Shown in pieces: positions 1-12,415 of a DNA stretch of 64,000 nt (its first letter is position 1; every line of letters begins with the position of its first letter). The notes below the pieces were generated by a model that was given only the letters and a program-made list of their open reading frames with translations, was not told where the DNA came from and made no database searches. Source of the stretch: Bacteroides bouchesdurhonensis (lineage in GTDB: Bacteria > Bacteroidota > Bacteroidia > Bacteroidales > Bacteroidaceae); the NCBI RefSeq assembly GCF_900155865.1, contig NZ_LT707006.1, forward strand, positions 889,626 to 953,625, given 5' to 3'. The translations under genes and the position numbers were made by a program.

Positions 1-29
1 AAAATTAAGTTCTCCAAATTCATTGACAG

Positions 30-3000
30 ATGTCTTCAAATACTGTAAATCAAAGAGTTAATTTTGCTTCGACTAAGAATCCGCTTGAATACCCGGATTT
101 TCTGGAAGTACAATTGAAGTCATTCCAAGACTTTCTACAATTAGATACCCCACCTGAAAAGCGTAAGAATGAGGGTTTGTATAAAGTATTTGCTGAAAAC
201 TTCCCTATTGCCGATACAAGAAACAATTTTGTTCTTGAGTTTTTGGATTATTATATTGATCCGCCGCGTTATACCATCGACGATTGTATAGAGCGTGGGC
301 TCACTTATAGTGTTCCTTTAAAAGCGAAACTTAAGCTTTACTGTACAGATCCCGATCATGAGGATTTTGATACAGTAATTCAGGACGTATTCCTCGGCCC
401 GATCCCTTATATGACTGACAAAGCTACTTTTGTCATTAACGGTGCCGAACGTGTAGTTGTGTCGCAGCTTCACCGTTCTCCGGGTGTATTCTTCGGTCAG
501 AGTGTACATGCCAATGGTACGAAACTTTATTCGGCCCGTATTATTCCGTTTAAAGGTTCGTGGATTGAGTTTGCTACTGACATCAATAATGTGATGTATG
601 CATACATCGACCGTAAGAAGAAGTTGCCAGTTACAACTCTGTTGCGCGCTATTGGTTTCGAAAATGATAAAGATATTCTTGAGATTTTTAACCTTGCAGA
701 AGATGTAAAGGTGAACAAGACAAATCTGAAGAAAGTGCTTGGTCGTAAGTTGGCTGCACGTGTCTTGAAAACATGGATTGAAGATTTCGTTGATGAAGAT
801 ACCGGTGAAGTGGTTTCAATCGAACGTAACGAAGTTATTATTGATCGTGAAACCGTTCTGGACGAGGAGCATATTGATGAAATTTTAGAATCGGGTGTTC
901 AGAATATTCTTTTACATAAGGATGAGCCGAACCAATCTGATTTCTCTATCATATATAATACTTTGCAGAAGGACCCGAGTAACTCGGAAAAAGAAGCTGT
1001 ATTGTACATTTACCGTCAGTTGCGTAATGCTGACCCGGCTGATGATGCAAGTGCTCGTGAGGTTATTAATAACTTGTTCTTCTCTGAAAAACGATATGAC
1101 CTTGGTGATGTGGGGCGTTATAGAATCAATAAGAAGTTGAATCTAACGACTGATATGGATGTGCGCGTCCTGACTAAGGAAGATATTATTGAAATTATCA
1201 AATATCTGATTGAGTTGATTAACTCAAAAGCAGATGTAGATGATATTGACCACTTGAGTAATCGTCGTGTACGTACCGTAGGTGAACAGCTATCTAATCA
1301 GTTTGCTGTAGGTCTGGCTCGTATGTCTCGAACGATTCGTGAGCGTATGAACGTTCGCGATAATGAAGTGTTTACTCCGATTGATTTGATTAATGCGAAG
1401 ACTATTTCTTCTGTAATCAACTCTTTCTTCGGAACGAATGCATTGTCTCAGTTTATGGATCAGACAAACCCGTTGGCTGAAATTACGCACAAGCGCCGTA
1501 TGTCTGCACTAGGTCCTGGTGGTTTGTCTCGTGAACGTGCCGGCTTTGAGGTTCGTGACGTTCACTATACACACTATGGTCGTCTTTGTCCGATTGAGAC
1601 TCCTGAAGGTCCGAATATTGGTTTGATTTCTTCATTATGTGTATTTGCTAAGATTAATGATCTGGGATTCATTGAAACCCCATACCGTAAGGTAGATAAT
1701 GGAAAGGTGGATCTTTCAGATAATGGGTTGATTTATCTGACAGCTGAAGAAGAAGAGGATAAAGTTATTGCGCAGGGTAATGCTCCGTTGAATGATGATG
1801 GAACGTTTATACGTAATAAAGTTAAATCTCGTAAGGATGCAGATTTTCCGGTTGTGGAACCGTCGGAGGTTGATCTGATGGATGTTTCTCCTCAGCAAAT
1901 TGCATCAATTGCGGCTTCTTTAATTCCATTCCTTGAACATGATGATGCTAACCGTGCATTGATGGGATCAAACATGATGCGTCAGGCTGTTCCTTTGTTG
2001 AGAAGTGAAGCTCCGATTGTGGGTACAGGTATTGAACGTCAGTTAGTAAGAGATTCTCGTACACAGATAACTGCTGAAGGAGATGGTATTATTGATTTCG
2101 TTGATGCTACTACTATTCGTATTTTGTATGATCGTACAGAAGATGAAGAGTTTGTAAGTTTTGAGCCTGCGTTGAAAGAATACAGAATTCCGAAGTTCCG
2201 TAAGACTAACCAGAACATGACGATTGATTTGCGTCCGATTTGTACCAAAGGTCAGCGTGTGAAGAAAGGTGATATCTTAACGGAAGGTTATTCCACTGAA
2301 AATGGTGAGTTAGCTTTGGGTAAGAACCTATTGGTAGCTTATATGCCTTGGAAGGGATATAACTATGAGGATGCTATTGTGTTGAACGAGCGCGTGGTAC
2401 GTGAAGATTTATTAACTTCTGTTCATGTTGAAGAATATTCATTGGAAGTTCGTGAAACAAAACGTGGTATGGAGGAACTGACTTCTGATATTCCTAATGT
2501 TAGCGAAGAAGCAACTAAAGATCTTGATGAAAATGGTATCGTTAGAATTGGTGCTCGTATCGAACCAGGTGATATCATGATCGGTAAGATTACTCCGAAA
2601 GGTGAATCTGATCCATCACCGGAAGAAAAATTGCTTCGTGCAATCTTTGGTGATAAAGCTGGTGATGTGAAAGATGCTTCTTTGAAGGCTTCTCCTTCTT
2701 TGAAAGGTGTAGTAATTGATAAGAAGTTATTCTCACGCGTAATCAAGAATCGTAGTTCGAAATTGGCTGATAAAGCATTATTGCCTAAGATTGATGATGA
2801 GTTCGAATCTAAAGTTGCTGACTTGAAACGTATTTTGGTTAAGAAGTTGATGACTCTGACTGAAGGTAAGGTTTCTCAGGGAGTGAAAGATTATTTGGGA
2901 GCAGAAGTTATAGCTAAAGGTGCTAAGTTTAGTGCTTCTGATTTTGATTCTCTTGATTTCACTTCTATCCAGTTGAGTAATTGGACCAATGATGATCATG

Positions 3001-3842
3001 CTAATAACATGATTCGCGATTTGGTGATGAACTTCATCAAGAAATATAAAGAATTGGATGCCGAATTGAAGCGTAAGAAGTTTGCTCTTACTATTGGTGA
3101 CGAGCTTCCTGCAGGTATCATTCAGATGGCTAAAGTATATATTGCTAAGAAACGTAAGATCGGTGTAGGTGATAAGATGGCTGGTCGCCACGGTAATAAA
3201 GGTATTGTATCTCGTGTTGTACGCCAGGAGGATATGCCATTCTTGGCAGATGGTACTCCGGTTGATATTGTATTGAATCCGTTAGGTGTGCCTTCACGTA
3301 TGAACATTGGACAGATTTTCGAGGCTGTATTGGGACGTGCAGGAAAAACATTAGGTGTTAAGTTTGCAACTCCTATTTTTGACGGTGCTACTATGGATGA
3401 CTTGAATGAGTGGACAGATAAAGCGGGATTGCCTCGCTATTGTAAGACTTATCTTTGTGATGGTGGTACTGGTGAACAGTTCGACCAACCGGCAACTGTC
3501 GGTGTGACTTATATGCTGAAATTAGGTCACATGGTTGAAGATAAGATGCACGCTCGTTCTATTGGTCCGTATTCATTGATTACTCAGCAACCTCTTGGTG
3601 GTAAGGCTCAATTTGGTGGTCAGCGTTTCGGAGAAATGGAGGTTTGGGCACTCGAAGGTTTCGGCGCAGCTCATATCTTGCAGGAAATCTTAACAATTAA
3701 GTCTGATGATGTCGTAGGACGTTCAAAGGCGTATGAAGCAATTGTGAAGGGAGAACCGATGCCACAGCCGGGTATTCCGGAATCTCTGAACGTATTGTTG
3801 CATGAGTTGAGAGGTTTAGGTTTGAGTATCAACCTAGAATAA
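30..3842 (+). CDS. rpoB: RNA polymerase beta subunit
   Basis: Beta subunit of RNA polymerase; with beta' it forms the active-site cleft and holds the rifampicin pocket. The 1270 residues are full length for Bacteroidota. The rifampicin cluster runs from about residue 470 to 500 ([20 protein letters not shown]). D477, H487 and S492 align with E. coli D516, H526 and S531 and are unchanged, so the main resistance positions are wild type. The [12 protein letters not shown] active-site segment lies near residue 1050. The ATG at 30 is the natural start. Only 29 bases precede it, so the promoter and any upstream rplL are outside the window. rpoC follows after a 105-base spacer with a long hairpin. 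Confidence 0.99.
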   Translation: MSSNTVNQRVNFASTKNPLEYPDFLEVQLKSFQDFLQLDTPPEKRKNEGLYKVFAENFPIADTRNNFVLEFLDYYIDPPRYTIDDCIERGLTYSVPLKAKLKLYCTDPDHEDFDTVIQDVFLGPIPYMTDKATFVINGAERVVVSQLHRSPGVFFGQSVHANGTKLYSARIIPFKGSWIEFATDINNVMYAYIDRKKKLPVTTLLRAIGFENDKDILEIFNLAEDVKVNKTNLKKVLGRKLAARVLKTWIEDFVDEDTGEVVSIERNEVIIDRETVLDEEHIDEILESGVQNILLHKDEPNQSDFSIIYNTLQKDPSNSEKEAVLYIYRQLRNADPADDASAREVINNLFFSEKRYDLGDVGRYRINKKLNLTTDMDVRVLTKEDIIEIIKYLIELINSKADVDDIDHLSNRRVRTVGEQLSNQFAVGLARMSRTIRERMNVRDNEVFTPIDLINAKTISSVINSFFGTNALSQFMDQTNPLAEITHKRRMSALGPGGLSRERAGFEVRDVHYTHYGRLCPIETPEGPNIGLISSLCVFAKINDLGFIETPYRKVDNGKVDLSDNGLIYLTAEEEEDKVIAQGNAPLNDDGTFIRNKVKSRKDADFPVVEPSEVDLMDVSPQQIASIAASLIPFLEHDDANRALMGSNMMRQAVPLLRSEAPIVGTGIERQLVRDSRTQITAEGDGIIDFVDATTIRILYDRTEDEEFVSFEPALKEYRIPKFRKTNQNMTIDLRPICTKGQRVKKGDILTEGYSTENGELALGKNLLVAYMPWKGYNYEDAIVLNERVVREDLLTSVHVEEYSLEVRETKRGMEELTSDIPNVSEEATKDLDENGIVRIGARIEPGDIMIGKITPKGESDPSPEEKLLRAIFGDKAGDVKDASLKASPSLKGVVIDKKLFSRVIKNRSSKLADKALLPKIDDEFESKVADLKRILVKKLMTLTEGKVSQGVKDYLGAEVIAKGAKFSASDFDSLDFTSIQLSNWTNDDHANNMIRDLVMNFIKKYKELDAELKRKKFALTIGDELPAGIIQMAKVYIAKKRKIGVGDKMAGRHGNKGIVSRVVRQEDMPFLADGTPVDIVLNPLGVPSRMNIGQIFEAVLGRAGKTLGVKFATPIFDGATMDDLNEWTDKAGLPRYCKTYLCDGGTGEQFDQPATVGVTYMLKLGHMVEDKMHARSIGPYSLITQQPLGGKAQFGGQRFGEMEVWALEGFGAAHILQEILTIKSDDVVGRSKAYEAIVKGEPMPQPGIPESLNVLLHELRGLGLSINLE

Positions 3843-3855
3843 ATAATAGAAGATT

Positions 3856-3895
3856 GCAGATGCCAATATGCCGCTGATGGCGTGTTGGCATTTGC
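3856..3895 (+). promoter_or_regulatory. Long hairpin in rpoB-rpoC spacer
   Basis: A 17-bp stem (3856-3872 with 3879-3895) with a six-base loop GCTGAT. All positions pair, three as G-U wobbles. No U-run follows, so it is not a normal intrinsic terminator. A transcript processing site (RNase III type) or a pause/attenuation element between the two subunits' genes is more likely. Confidence 0.75.
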
Positions 3896-3947
3896 TCGCT
3901 CTTCATTTTCCAAAGATTCAATTATCAAAATCTCAATTATATAGAGT

Positions 3948-6900
3948 ATGGCTTTTAGAAAAGAAAATAAGACAAAAAGTAATTTCTCGAAGATCTCAAT
4001 AGGTCTGGCTTCTCCGGAAGAAATCCTAGAGAATTCGAGTGGTGAAGTTTTGAAGCCTGAAACCATTAATTACCGTACGTATAAACCTGAACGTGACGGG
4101 TTGTTTTGCGAGCGTATCTTCGGTCCTATCAAGGATTATGAATGTCATTGCGGTAAGTACAAACGTATCCGTTATAAAGGTATCGTCTGCGACCGTTGTG
4201 GTGTGGAAGTTACAGAGAAGAAAGTACGTCGTGAACGTATGGGACATATACAGTTGGTGGTGCCTGTTGCACACATTTGGTACTTCCGTTCACTTCCGAA
4301 TAAAATCGGTTATTTGCTTGGATTGCCGACAAAGAAGTTGGATTCTATTATATATTACGAACGTTATGTTGTCATTCAGCCGGGTGTAAAAGCCGAAGAT
4401 GGTATAGCTGAATATGATTTGCTTTCTGAAGAAGAATATCTGGATATTCTGGATACTCTTCCAAAAGATAATCAATATCTTGAGGATAACGATCCGAATA
4501 AGTTTATTGCTAAGATGGGAGCTGAAGCTATCTATGATTTGCTGGCTCATTTGGATTTGGATGCTTTGTCTTACGAACTTCGTCATCGTGCAAGTAATGA
4601 TGCTTCACAGCAACGAAAGAATGAAGCTTTGAAACGTCTTCAAGTAGTAGAATCTTTCCGTTCTTCACGTGGGCGTAATAAACCAGAATGGATGATTGTA
4701 CGTATTGTACCGGTTATCCCTCCTGAACTTCGTCCGTTAGTACCGTTAGATGGTGGTCGTTTTGCTACCTCTGACTTGAATGACCTTTATCGTCGTGTAA
4801 TTATTCGTAATAATCGTTTGAAACGTTTAATTGAAATTAAGGCTCCAGAAGTCATTTTGCGTAATGAAAAACGTATGCTTCAGGAATCTGTAGATTCATT
4901 ATTCGATAATTCACGTAAATCAAGTGCAGTTAAGACAGATGCTAATCGTCCTTTGAAGTCTTTGTCCGATAGTTTGAAAGGTAAGCAAGGACGCTTCCGT
5001 CAGAACTTGTTGGGTAAACGTGTCGATTATTCTGCACGTTCGGTTATCGTTGTTGGTCCGGAATTAAAAATGGGTGAATGCGGTATTCCGAAATTGATGG
5101 CAGCTGAGTTGTACAAGCCGTTTATTATTCGTAAATTGATCGAACGCGGTATTGTGAAGACTGTTAAGTCTGCAAAGAAAATTGTAGATCGTAAAGAGCC
5201 AGTGATCTGGGATATTCTTGAACACGTAATGAAAGGTCATCCGGTGTTATTGAACCGTGCTCCGACTTTGCACCGTTTGGGTATTCAGGCATTCCAACCA
5301 AGAATGATTGAGGGTAAGGCTATTCAATTACACCCGTTGGCATGTACGGCATTTAATGCTGACTTCGACGGTGACCAGATGGCTGTTCATTTGCCTTTGA
5401 GTAATGAAGCTGTTCTTGAAGCTCAGATGTTGATGCTTCAATCGCATAATATTTTGAACCCGGCAAATGGTGCACCTATTACTGTGCCTGCGCAGGATAT
5501 GGTTCTTGGTTTGTATTATATTACCAAATTGCGTGCTGGTGCGAAAGGCGAAGGTTTGACATTCTATGGACCGGAGGAAGCGTTGATCGCATATAATGAA
5601 GGCAGAGTGGATATTCATGCTCCTGTGAAAGTTATTGTGAAAGACCTTGATGAAAATGGTAACATTATAGATGTAATGCGCGAGACTTCTGTAGGACGTG
5701 TCATTGTGAATGAGATTGTTCCGCCTGAAGCTGGATATATCAACGAGATCATTTCTAAGAAATCATTGCGCGATATTATTAGTAATGTAATTAAGGTTTG
5801 TGGTGTTGCAAAAGCTGCTGATTTCTTGGATGGAATTAAAAATTTAGGTTATCAGATGGCCTTCAAAGGTGGTTTGTCATTCAACTTGGGTGATATCATT
5901 ATTCCAAAAGAGAAAGAAGCATTGGTACAGAAGGGTTATGATGAAGTTGAGCAGGTTGTAAACAACTACAACATGGGTTTCATTACTAATAATGAACGTT
6001 ATAATCAAGTGATTGATATCTGGACGCATGTTAATTCAGAGTTATCTAATATCTTAATGAAGACTATTTCTTCAGATGATCAAGGATTCAACTCCGTATA
6101 TATGATGCTTGATTCTGGTGCTCGTGGTTCTAAAGAACAGATTCGTCAGTTGTCAGGTATGCGTGGCTTGATGGCTAAACCGCAAAAAGCTGGTGCTGAA
6201 GGTGGTCAGATCATTGAAAACCCTATCTTGTCAAACTTTAAAGAAGGATTGTCCGTGTTGGAATACTTTATTTCTACTCACGGAGCTCGTAAAGGTTTGG
6301 CTGATACAGCGTTGAAGACTGCTGATGCTGGATATTTGACTCGTCGTCTGGTAGATGTATCTCACGATGTGATTATTACAGAAGAAGACTGTGGTACTCT
6401 TCGTGGATTGGTTTGCACAGATTTAAAGAATAACGATGAAGTTATTGCTACTTTGTTCGAACGTATTTTGGGACGTGTTTCCGTGCATGATATAATTCAT
6501 CCTACTACAGGTGAACTTCTTGTTGCTGGTGGTGAAGAAATTACAGAAGAAATAGCAAAGAAGATTCAGGATTCTCCAATTGAAAGTGTTGAAATCCGTT
6601 CGGTATTAACTTGTGAAGCTAAGAAGGGTGTTTGTGCTAAATGTTACGGACGTAATTTAGCTACGAGCCAAATGGTTCAGAAGGGTGAAGCTGTTGGTGT
6701 GATCGCTGCTCAATCTATTGGCGAGCCGGGTACACAGTTGACATTGCGTACATTCCATGCTGGTGGTACGGCTGCGAATATTGCAGCAAATGCTAGTATT
6801 GTTGCTAAGAACAATGCTCGTTTGGAGTTTGAAGAACTTCGTACAGTAGATATTGTAGATGAAATGGGCGAATCTGCAAAAGTAGTAGTCGGTCGTTTGG

Positions 6901-8231
6901 CTGAAGTACGCTTCGTAGATGTAAATACAGGTATTGTCCTTTCTACGCACAATGTGCCTTATGGTTCAACATTATATGTATCTGATGGTGATTTGGTAGA
7001 AAAGGGTAAATTGATTGCTAAGTGGGACCCGTTCAATGCTGTTATTATCACTGAAGCTACTGGTAAGATAGAGTTCGAAGGTGTTATTGAGAACGTAACT
7101 TATAAGATCGAATCTGATGAAGCAACTGGTCTTCGTGAGATTATTATTATTGAATCTAAAGATAAGACAAAGGTTCCTTCAGCTCATATCCTGACTGAAG
7201 ATGGTGATTTGATCCGTACCTATAACTTACCGGTTGGTGGGCACGTTATTGTTGAGAACGGACAAAAAGTAAAAGCTGGTGAAGTTATCGTGAAGATTCC
7301 GCGTGCTGTTGGTAAAGCGGGTGATATCACAGGTGGTCTTCCGCGTGTTACTGAGTTGTTTGAGGCTCGTAATCCTTCGAATCCCGCTGTTGTTTCTGAA
7401 ATTGACGGTGAGGTTACTATGGGCAAGATCAAACGTGGTAATCGTGAAATCATTGTAACTTCCAAAACCGGTGAGGTGAAAAAGTATCTGGTTGCGTTGT
7501 CTAAACAGATACTGGTGCAGGAGAATGACTATGTGCGTGCTGGTACTCCATTATCTGATGGTGCTATTACTCCGGCAGACATCTTGGCAATTAAAGGTCC
7601 TACGGCTGTACAGGAATATATTGTGAATGAAGTTCAAGATGTATATCGTTTGCAGGGGGTGAAGATCAATGATAAGCACTTCGAAATCATAGTTCGCCAG
7701 ATGATGCGCAAAGTACAGATTGATGAACCGGGTGATACTCGTTTCTTGGAACAACAAGTGGTAGATAAGCTGGAATTCATGGAGGAAAATGATCGTATTT
7801 GGGGTAAGAAAGTGGTAGTAGATGCGGGAGATTCTCAGAATTTGCAACCTGGTCAGATTGTGACCGCTCGTAAATTGCGTGATGAGAATAGTATGTTGAA
7901 ACGTCGTGACTTACGTCCGGTTGATGTTCGTGACGCCGTTGCTGCTACATCTACCCAGATTCTTCAAGGAATTACTCGTGCTGCATTACAGACTTCAAGT
8001 TTCATGTCTGCTGCATCTTTCCAGGAAACTACGAAGGTGTTGAATGAGGCTGCTATCAACGGTAAGATTGATAAACTCGAAGGCATGAAAGAAAATGTAA
8101 TTTGTGGTCACTTAATTCCTGCAGGTACAGGGCAGCGTGAGTTTGAAAAAATCATTGTTGGATCAAAAGAGGAGTATGACCGTATTTTGGCAAACAAAAA
8201 AACGGTGCTTGACTACAATGAAGTAGAATAA
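3948..8231 (+). CDS. rpoC: RNA polymerase beta' subunit
   Basis: Catalytic beta' subunit of RNA polymerase, 1427 residues. An N-terminal zinc-binding segment (CHCG...CDRCG) is visible near residues 65-90. The catalytic Mg-binding motif NADFDGDQM carries D472, D474 and D476. A second cysteine cluster ([14 protein letters not shown]) lies near residue 885, followed by the trigger-loop region ([19 protein letters not shown]). It shares a transcript with rpoB, 105 bases upstream, and ends just before an intrinsic terminator. Length and motifs are those of a complete bacterial rpoC. Confidence 0.99.
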   Translation: MAFRKENKTKSNFSKISIGLASPEEILENSSGEVLKPETINYRTYKPERDGLFCERIFGPIKDYECHCGKYKRIRYKGIVCDRCGVEVTEKKVRRERMGHIQLVVPVAHIWYFRSLPNKIGYLLGLPTKKLDSIIYYERYVVIQPGVKAEDGIAEYDLLSEEEYLDILDTLPKDNQYLEDNDPNKFIAKMGAEAIYDLLAHLDLDALSYELRHRASNDASQQRKNEALKRLQVVESFRSSRGRNKPEWMIVRIVPVIPPELRPLVPLDGGRFATSDLNDLYRRVIIRNNRLKRLIEIKAPEVILRNEKRMLQESVDSLFDNSRKSSAVKTDANRPLKSLSDSLKGKQGRFRQNLLGKRVDYSARSVIVVGPELKMGECGIPKLMAAELYKPFIIRKLIERGIVKTVKSAKKIVDRKEPVIWDILEHVMKGHPVLLNRAPTLHRLGIQAFQPRMIEGKAIQLHPLACTAFNADFDGDQMAVHLPLSNEAVLEAQMLMLQSHNILNPANGAPITVPAQDMVLGLYYITKLRAGAKGEGLTFYGPEEALIAYNEGRVDIHAPVKVIVKDLDENGNIIDVMRETSVGRVIVNEIVPPEAGYINEIISKKSLRDIISNVIKVCGVAKAADFLDGIKNLGYQMAFKGGLSFNLGDIIIPKEKEALVQKGYDEVEQVVNNYNMGFITNNERYNQVIDIWTHVNSELSNILMKTISSDDQGFNSVYMMLDSGARGSKEQIRQLSGMRGLMAKPQKAGAEGGQIIENPILSNFKEGLSVLEYFISTHGARKGLADTALKTADAGYLTRRLVDVSHDVIITEEDCGTLRGLVCTDLKNNDEVIATLFERILGRVSVHDIIHPTTGELLVAGGEEITEEIAKKIQDSPIESVEIRSVLTCEAKKGVCAKCYGRNLATSQMVQKGEAVGVIAAQSIGEPGTQLTLRTFHAGGTAANIAANASIVAKNNARLEFEELRTVDIVDEMGESAKVVVGRLAEVRFVDVNTGIVLSTHNVPYGSTLYVSDGDLVEKGKLIAKWDPFNAVIITEATGKIEFEGVIENVTYKIESDEATGLREIIIIESKDKTKVPSAHILTEDGDLIRTYNLPVGGHVIVENGQKVKAGEVIVKIPRAVGKAGDITGGLPRVTELFEARNPSNPAVVSEIDGEVTMGKIKRGNREIIVTSKTGEVKKYLVALSKQILVQENDYVRAGTPLSDGAITPADILAIKGPTAVQEYIVNEVQDVYRLQGVKINDKHFEIIVRQMMRKVQIDEPGDTRFLEQQVVDKLEFMEENDRIWGKKVVVDAGDSQNLQPGQIVTARKLRDENSMLKRRDLRPVDVRDAVAATSTQILQGITRAALQTSSFMSAASFQETTKVLNEAAINGKIDKLEGMKENVICGHLIPAGTGQREFEKIIVGSKEEYDRILANKKTVLDYNEVE

Positions 8232-8253
8232 TACAAATCAATTGATTATATGT

Positions 8254-8295
8254 AAAAAGGAGTGATTGTCATAATTGGCAGTTACTCCTTTTTTA
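8254..8295 (+). terminator. Intrinsic terminator of rpoBC
   Basis: The stem AAAAAGGAGT (8254-8263) pairs with ACTCCTTTTT (8284-8293) and can extend by wobble pairs into the loop. The right arm ends in the U-run. It lies 23 bases after the rpoC stop. Confidence 0.9.
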
Positions 8296-8318
8296 TTTCT
8301 TTTTATTCTAATGTGCTA

Positions 8319-8346
8319 TTGTCTCAGGAAATTTGTGTTATTTTGC
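8319..8346 (+). promoter_or_regulatory. Weak candidate promoter for the DUF3467 gene
   Basis: TTG at 8319-8321 and TATTTTGC at 8339-8346 resemble the Bacteroides -33 and -7 boxes. The -7 box is one T short of TAnnTTTG and the spacer is 17 bases, shorter than usual. The gene starts 26 bases further on, after a strong terminator, so some promoter is expected here. Confidence 0.4.
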
Positions 8347-8371
8347 AGAGAAACTTTTAATCACATTTAAT

Positions 8372-8680
8372 ATGGAAGAACAAACTAACGATGGTCAGTT
8401 ACAGATTGAGCTAAAAGAGGAAATAGCTCAGGGAACCTACGCTAATCTAGCTATTATTACTCACTCAAGTTCCGAATTTATTCTTGATTTCGTACGTGTA
8501 ATGCCTGGAATACCGAAAGCTGGTGTTCAGTCTCGTATAATATTAGCACCTGAACATGCGAAACGATTGTTGCGTGCTTTAGAAGATAATATAGCAAAAT
8601 ATGAACATGTGTTTGGTTCGATAAGAACTTCTGATGGAGCACCCTTACCTCCTTTGAATGGTATAAAAGGCGAAGCATGA
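8372..8680 (+). CDS. DUF3467 family protein
   Basis: Small acidic protein of 102 residues that I recognise as DUF3467. The family signature is the SSSEFILDFVRVMPGIPKA segment followed by ARI/RIILAPEHAKRLLRALEDNIAKYE. Function is unknown. It is conserved beside rpoC and rpsL in Bacteroidota, which suggests a link to gene expression, but that is inference. An upstream non-ATG extension in the same frame (from 8333) overlaps the promoter-like box. The ATG at 8372, giving MEEQTNDGQ, is preferred. It sits between the rpoC terminator and the rpsL promoter, so it probably forms its own transcript. Confidence 0.85.
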   Translation: MEEQTNDGQLQIELKEEIAQGTYANLAIITHSSSEFILDFVRVMPGIPKAGVQSRIILAPEHAKRLLRALEDNIAKYEHVFGSIRTSDGAPLPPLNGIKGEA

Positions 8681-8723
8681 GGAATATACGAAGTATTAAA
8701 AAATAAAAAAAAGATGTAGCGCA

Positions 8724-8754
8724 TTGAAAATTCAAATATTATTCGTATTTTTGC
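8724..8754 (+). promoter_or_regulatory. Promoter of rpsL-rpsG-fusA
   Basis: A perfect Bacteroides -7 box TATTTTTG at 8746-8753, with TTG at 8724-8726 as a -33 box and a 19-base spacer. It lies 62 bases before rpsL in an AT-rich gap. Confidence 0.75.
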
Positions 8755-8815
8755 AGCCCAAAATGTATAGTTACGAAATTAATATAACAATAATATAAAT
8801 CAAAAAACAATTAAA

Positions 8816-9223
8816 ATGCCTACAATTCAGCAATTAGTAAGAAAAGGACGCGAAGTGCTGGTGGAGAAAAGTAAATCTCCAGCCTTAGATTCATGTCCTC
8901 AAAGACGTGGCGTTTGCGTGAGAGTATATACTACTACTCCGAAAAAACCGAACTCTGCAATGCGTAAAGTAGCTCGTGTGCGTTTAACTAACCAAAAAGA
9001 AGTAAACTCATACATTCCGGGTGAAGGACATAACTTGCAAGAACACTCTATTGTATTAGTACGCGGTGGTCGTGTGAAAGACCTTCCAGGTGTACGTTAT
9101 CACATTGTACGTGGTACGCTAGATACAGCAGGCGTTGCAGGTCGTACTCAAAGACGTTCTAAGTATGGAGCTAAGCGTCCTAAGCCAGGGCAACAAGCTG
9201 CAACAGCTAAGAAGAAAAAATAA
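8816..9223 (+). CDS. rpsL: 30S ribosomal protein S12
   Basis: S12 lies at the decoding centre of the 30S subunit and affects translational accuracy. The 135-residue protein has the family core [11 protein letters not shown] (K43, K44) and [15 protein letters not shown]. The lysines altered in streptomycin resistance are both present, so the site looks sensitive. The C-terminal tail is lysine-rich. It is the first gene of the rpsL-rpsG-fusA (str) group behind its own promoter, and rpsG follows after about 145 bases. Confidence 0.99.
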   Translation: MPTIQQLVRKGREVLVEKSKSPALDSCPQRRGVCVRVYTTTPKKPNSAMRKVARVRLTNQKEVNSYIPGEGHNLQEHSIVLVRGGRVKDLPGVRYHIVRGTLDTAGVAGRTQRRSKYGAKRPKPGQQAATAKKKK

Positions 9224-9367
9224 GGATTAAAACCTAATTAAAATTTAAAGTAATAATTTACGTTTTAGTTTGTTGGAGATGCTAAAGGTTGAGTAAATTC
9301 TCCGGTGGGAGAATTGAAGAAGTCAAGAAGTAGACAACCAAGAACAAAAACATTATTTTTCAAACAA

Positions 9368-9844
9368 ATGAGAAAAGCAAAACCAAAAAAACGCGTTATC
9401 CTTCCGGATCCTGTGTTTAATGACCAAAAGGTTTCTAAGTTTGTAAACCATTTGATGTATGATGGTAAGAAGAATACATCTTATGAAATCTTTTATGCCG
9501 CTCTGGAAACAGTGAAAACAAAACTCCCTAATGAGGAAAAATCTGCTCTCGAAATCTGGAAAAAGGCTTTGGATAATGTGACTCCACAAGTGGAAGTAAA
9601 ATCTCGCCGTGTAGGTGGTGCTACTTTCCAAGTTCCTACTGAAATTCGCCCAGATCGTAAAGAATCGATATCTATGAAGAATTTGATTCTGTATGCTCGT
9701 AAAAGAGGTGGTAAATCTATGGCTGATAAATTAGCTGCTGAAATCATGGATGCATTTAATGAACAAGGCGGTGCTTTCAAACGTAAAGAAGATATGCACA
9801 GAATGGCTGAAGCTAATCGTGCATTCGCTCATTTCAGATTCTAA
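9368..9844 (+). CDS. rpsG: 30S ribosomal protein S7
   Basis: S7 nucleates assembly of the 30S head and contacts the mRNA exit channel. From the ATG at 9368 the protein has 158 residues ([15 protein letters not shown]), the usual bacterial length. A longer in-frame reading begins at a GTG at 9305 but adds a non-conserved basic stretch, so it is not used. Family motifs [14 protein letters not shown] and KKRED-like [16 protein letters not shown] end the protein. fusA starts 47 bases downstream. Confidence 0.97.
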   Translation: MRKAKPKKRVILPDPVFNDQKVSKFVNHLMYDGKKNTSYEIFYAALETVKTKLPNEEKSALEIWKKALDNVTPQVEVKSRRVGGATFQVPTEIRPDRKESISMKNLILYARKRGGKSMADKLAAEIMDAFNEQGGAFKRKEDMHRMAEANRAFAHFRF

Positions 9845-9891
9845 TACTGTAAGAAGCATAAATTATAAACTTGAAGTAAAAGAATTAGGAA

Positions 9892-12009
9892 ATGGCTAAA
9901 AATGATTTACATTTGACTCGCAATATCGGTATCATGGCGCATATCGATGCTGGTAAGACTACAACTTCTGAACGTATTCTGTTTTATACTGGATTGACTC
10001 ACAAGATTGGTGAAGTTCATGATGGCGCAGCTACAATGGACTGGATGGAACAGGAACAAGAACGTGGTATTACAATTACATCTGCTGCTACAACAACTAG
10101 ATGGAAATATGCAGGTGATACTTATAAAATCAACTTGATTGACACTCCGGGACACGTGGATTTTACCGCTGAGGTAGAGCGCTCATTGCGTATTCTTGAT
10201 GGAGCTGTTGCTGCTTACTGTGCAGTTGGTGGTGTAGAACCACAATCTGAAACTGTATGGCGTCAAGCTGATAAATATAATGTACCGCGTATCGCATACG
10301 TTAATAAAATGGACCGTTCTGGTGCAGACTTTTTTGAGGTTGTACGTCAGATGAAGGATGTTTTGGGTGCTAATCCTTGTCCTATTGTTATTCCTATTGG
10401 TGCTGAAGAAACTTTCAAAGGTCTAGTTGATTTGATTAAGATGAAAGCTATCTATTGGCATGATGAAACAATGGGAGCTGATTATACTGTGGAAGAAATC
10501 CCTGCTAATCTTATTGATGAAGCAAACGAATGGAGAGATAAAATGCTTGAAAAGGTAGCTGAATTTGACGACGCTTTGATGGAGAAATATTTCGACGATC
10601 CTTCTACTATTACAGAAGAAGAAGTGTTGAGAGCTCTCCGTAATGCAACAGTTCAAATGGCAGTTGTACCAATGTTGTGTGGCTCTTCATTTAAGAATAA
10701 GGGTGTTCAGACATTGTTGGACTATGTTTGTGCTTTCTTGCCTTCTCCATTGGATACTGAGAATGTGATTGGTACAAATCCGAATACAGGTGCAGAAGAA
10801 GATCGTAAACCGAGTGATGATGAGAAAACATCAGCTTTGGCATTTAAGATTGCTACTGACCCTTATGTAGGTCGTTTGACTTTCTTCCGTGTATATTCGG
10901 GTAAGATTGAAGCTGGTTCTTATATCTATAATTCTCGCTCTGGTAAGAAAGAACGTGTTTCTCGTCTGTTCCAGATGCATTCAAACAAGCAGAATCCGGT
11001 TGAAGTAATCGGTGCTGGTGATATTGGTGCAGGTGTAGGTTTTAAAGATATTCATACTGGTGATACGCTTTGTGATGAAACAGCTCCGATCGTATTAGAG
11101 TCTATGGACTTCCCAGAACCGGTAATCGGTATTGCAGTTGAGCCTAAAACTCAGAAAGACATGGATAAATTGTCTAACGGTTTGGCTAAGCTCGCTGAAG
11201 AAGACCCGACATTTACAGTTAAGACTGATGAGCAAACAGGACAGACTGTAATCTCTGGTATGGGTGAGTTGCACTTGGATATCATTATTGACCGTTTGAA
11301 ACGTGAATTTAAAGTGGAATGTAACCAAGGTAAACCTCAGGTTAATTATAAAGAAGCTATCACTAAGACAGTTGATCTTCGTGAAGTTTATAAGAAACAG
11401 TCTGGTGGTCGTGGTAAGTTTGCTGATATCATTGTTAAGATCGGTCCTGTTGATGAAGATTTCAAAGAAGGTGGATTGCAGTTTATCGATGAAGTGAAGG
11501 GTGGTAATATTCCTAAAGAATTTATTCCTTCAGTTCAGAAAGGCTTCACAAGCGCAATGAAGAACGGTGTGTTGGCTGGATATCCGTTGGATTCAATGAA
11601 AGTAACTTTGATCGATGGTTCATTCCATCCGGTTGACTCTGATCAGTTGTCTTTCGAAATCTGTGCTATTCAGGCATATAAGAATGCATGTGCTAAAGCA
11701 GGTCCGGTATTAATGGAACCTATTATGAAACTGGAGGTTGTAACTCCAGAAGAAAATATGGGTGATGTAATCGGTGACTTGAATAAGCGTCGTGGTCAGG
11801 TTGAAGGTATGGAATCAAGCCGCTCTGGCGCTCGTATTGTAAAAGCGATGGTTCCATTGGCAGAAATGTTTGGTTATGTAACAGCATTGCGTACCATAAC
11901 TTCAGGTCGTGCAACTTCTTCAATGACTTATTCTCATCACGCTCAGGTCTCTTCTTCTATTGCTAAGGCTGTATTGGAGGAAGTAAAAGGACGTGCTGAT
12001 TTACTCTAA
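9892..12009 (+). CDS. fusA: Elongation factor G
   Basis: GTPase that drives tRNA-mRNA translocation on the ribosome. The 705-residue protein shows the P-loop AHIDAGKTT (residues 16-24), the switch region [11 protein letters not shown], the G3 motif DTPGHVDF and the G4 motif NKMD. These are followed by the EF-G domains II to V. Position in the str group, the conserved RGITI and a P-loop typical of EF-G rather than TetM/TetQ make the call secure. A hairpin lies in the 82-base gap to rpsJ. Confidence 0.98.
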   Translation: MAKNDLHLTRNIGIMAHIDAGKTTTSERILFYTGLTHKIGEVHDGAATMDWMEQEQERGITITSAATTTRWKYAGDTYKINLIDTPGHVDFTAEVERSLRILDGAVAAYCAVGGVEPQSETVWRQADKYNVPRIAYVNKMDRSGADFFEVVRQMKDVLGANPCPIVIPIGAEETFKGLVDLIKMKAIYWHDETMGADYTVEEIPANLIDEANEWRDKMLEKVAEFDDALMEKYFDDPSTITEEEVLRALRNATVQMAVVPMLCGSSFKNKGVQTLLDYVCAFLPSPLDTENVIGTNPNTGAEEDRKPSDDEKTSALAFKIATDPYVGRLTFFRVYSGKIEAGSYIYNSRSGKKERVSRLFQMHSNKQNPVEVIGAGDIGAGVGFKDIHTGDTLCDETAPIVLESMDFPEPVIGIAVEPKTQKDMDKLSNGLAKLAEEDPTFTVKTDEQTGQTVISGMGELHLDIIIDRLKREFKVECNQGKPQVNYKEAITKTVDLREVYKKQSGGRGKFADIIVKIGPVDEDFKEGGLQFIDEVKGGNIPKEFIPSVQKGFTSAMKNGVLAGYPLDSMKVTLIDGSFHPVDSDQLSFEICAIQAYKNACAKAGPVLMEPIMKLEVVTPEENMGDVIGDLNKRRGQVEGMESSRSGARIVKAMVPLAEMFGYVTALRTITSGRATSSMTYSHHAQVSSSIAKAVLEEVKGRADLL

Positions 12010-12019
12010 AATATCTAGG

Positions 12020-12058
12020 GCAGCAGACTAGCGAATGACTCTTAGTCTGCCGCTTTAT
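12020..12058 (+). terminator. Attenuator-like hairpin between fusA and rpsJ
   Basis: GCAGACTA (12023-12030) pairs with TAGTCTGC (12043-12050), extendable by two pairs past one mismatch. It is followed by a T-rich run. It could partly terminate or stabilise the str transcript before the S10 genes. Confidence 0.6.
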
Positions 12059-12091
12059 CTTATTTATAACTATCTTAATTAAAAAAATATA

Positions 12092-12397
12092 ATGAGTCAG
12101 AAAATTAGAATTAAATTGAAATCTTACGACCACAACTTGGTTGATAAATCGGCTGAGAAGATTGTAAGAACTGTAAAGGCTACAGGTGCTATTGTTAGTG
12201 GTCCAATCCCTCTACCTACGCATAAACGTATCTTTACTGTAAACCGTTCGACTTTCGTTAATAAGAAATCTCGTGAACAGTTTGAACTCTCTTCTTACAA
12301 GAGATTGATCGACATTTATAGCTCAACAGCTAAAACTGTAGATGCTCTAATGAAGTTGGAATTACCAAGTGGTGTAGAAGTAGAAATTAAAGTTTGA
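12092..12397 (+). CDS. rpsJ: 30S ribosomal protein S10
   Basis: S10 is a head protein of the 30S subunit. In enteric bacteria it also serves as NusE in antitermination; whether it does so here is not shown by the sequence. The 101-residue product has the family features [11 protein letters not shown] at the N-terminus and [17 protein letters not shown] in the middle. It opens the long S10-spc-alpha gene run that continues without a clear terminator to 26,903. No promoter of the usual form was evident between the fusA hairpin and this gene. Confidence 0.99.
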   Translation: MSQKIRIKLKSYDHNLVDKSAEKIVRTVKATGAIVSGPIPLPTHKRIFTVNRSTFVNKKSREQFELSSYKRLIDIYSSTAKTVDALMKLELPSGVEVEIKV

Positions 12398-12415
12398 TAA
12401 TTAAAAATTAGTGAA

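Noticed and set aside
9305..9367. GTG-started extension of rpsG
   Set aside because: The added residues are not conserved in S7, and the ATG at 9,368 gives the standard length.
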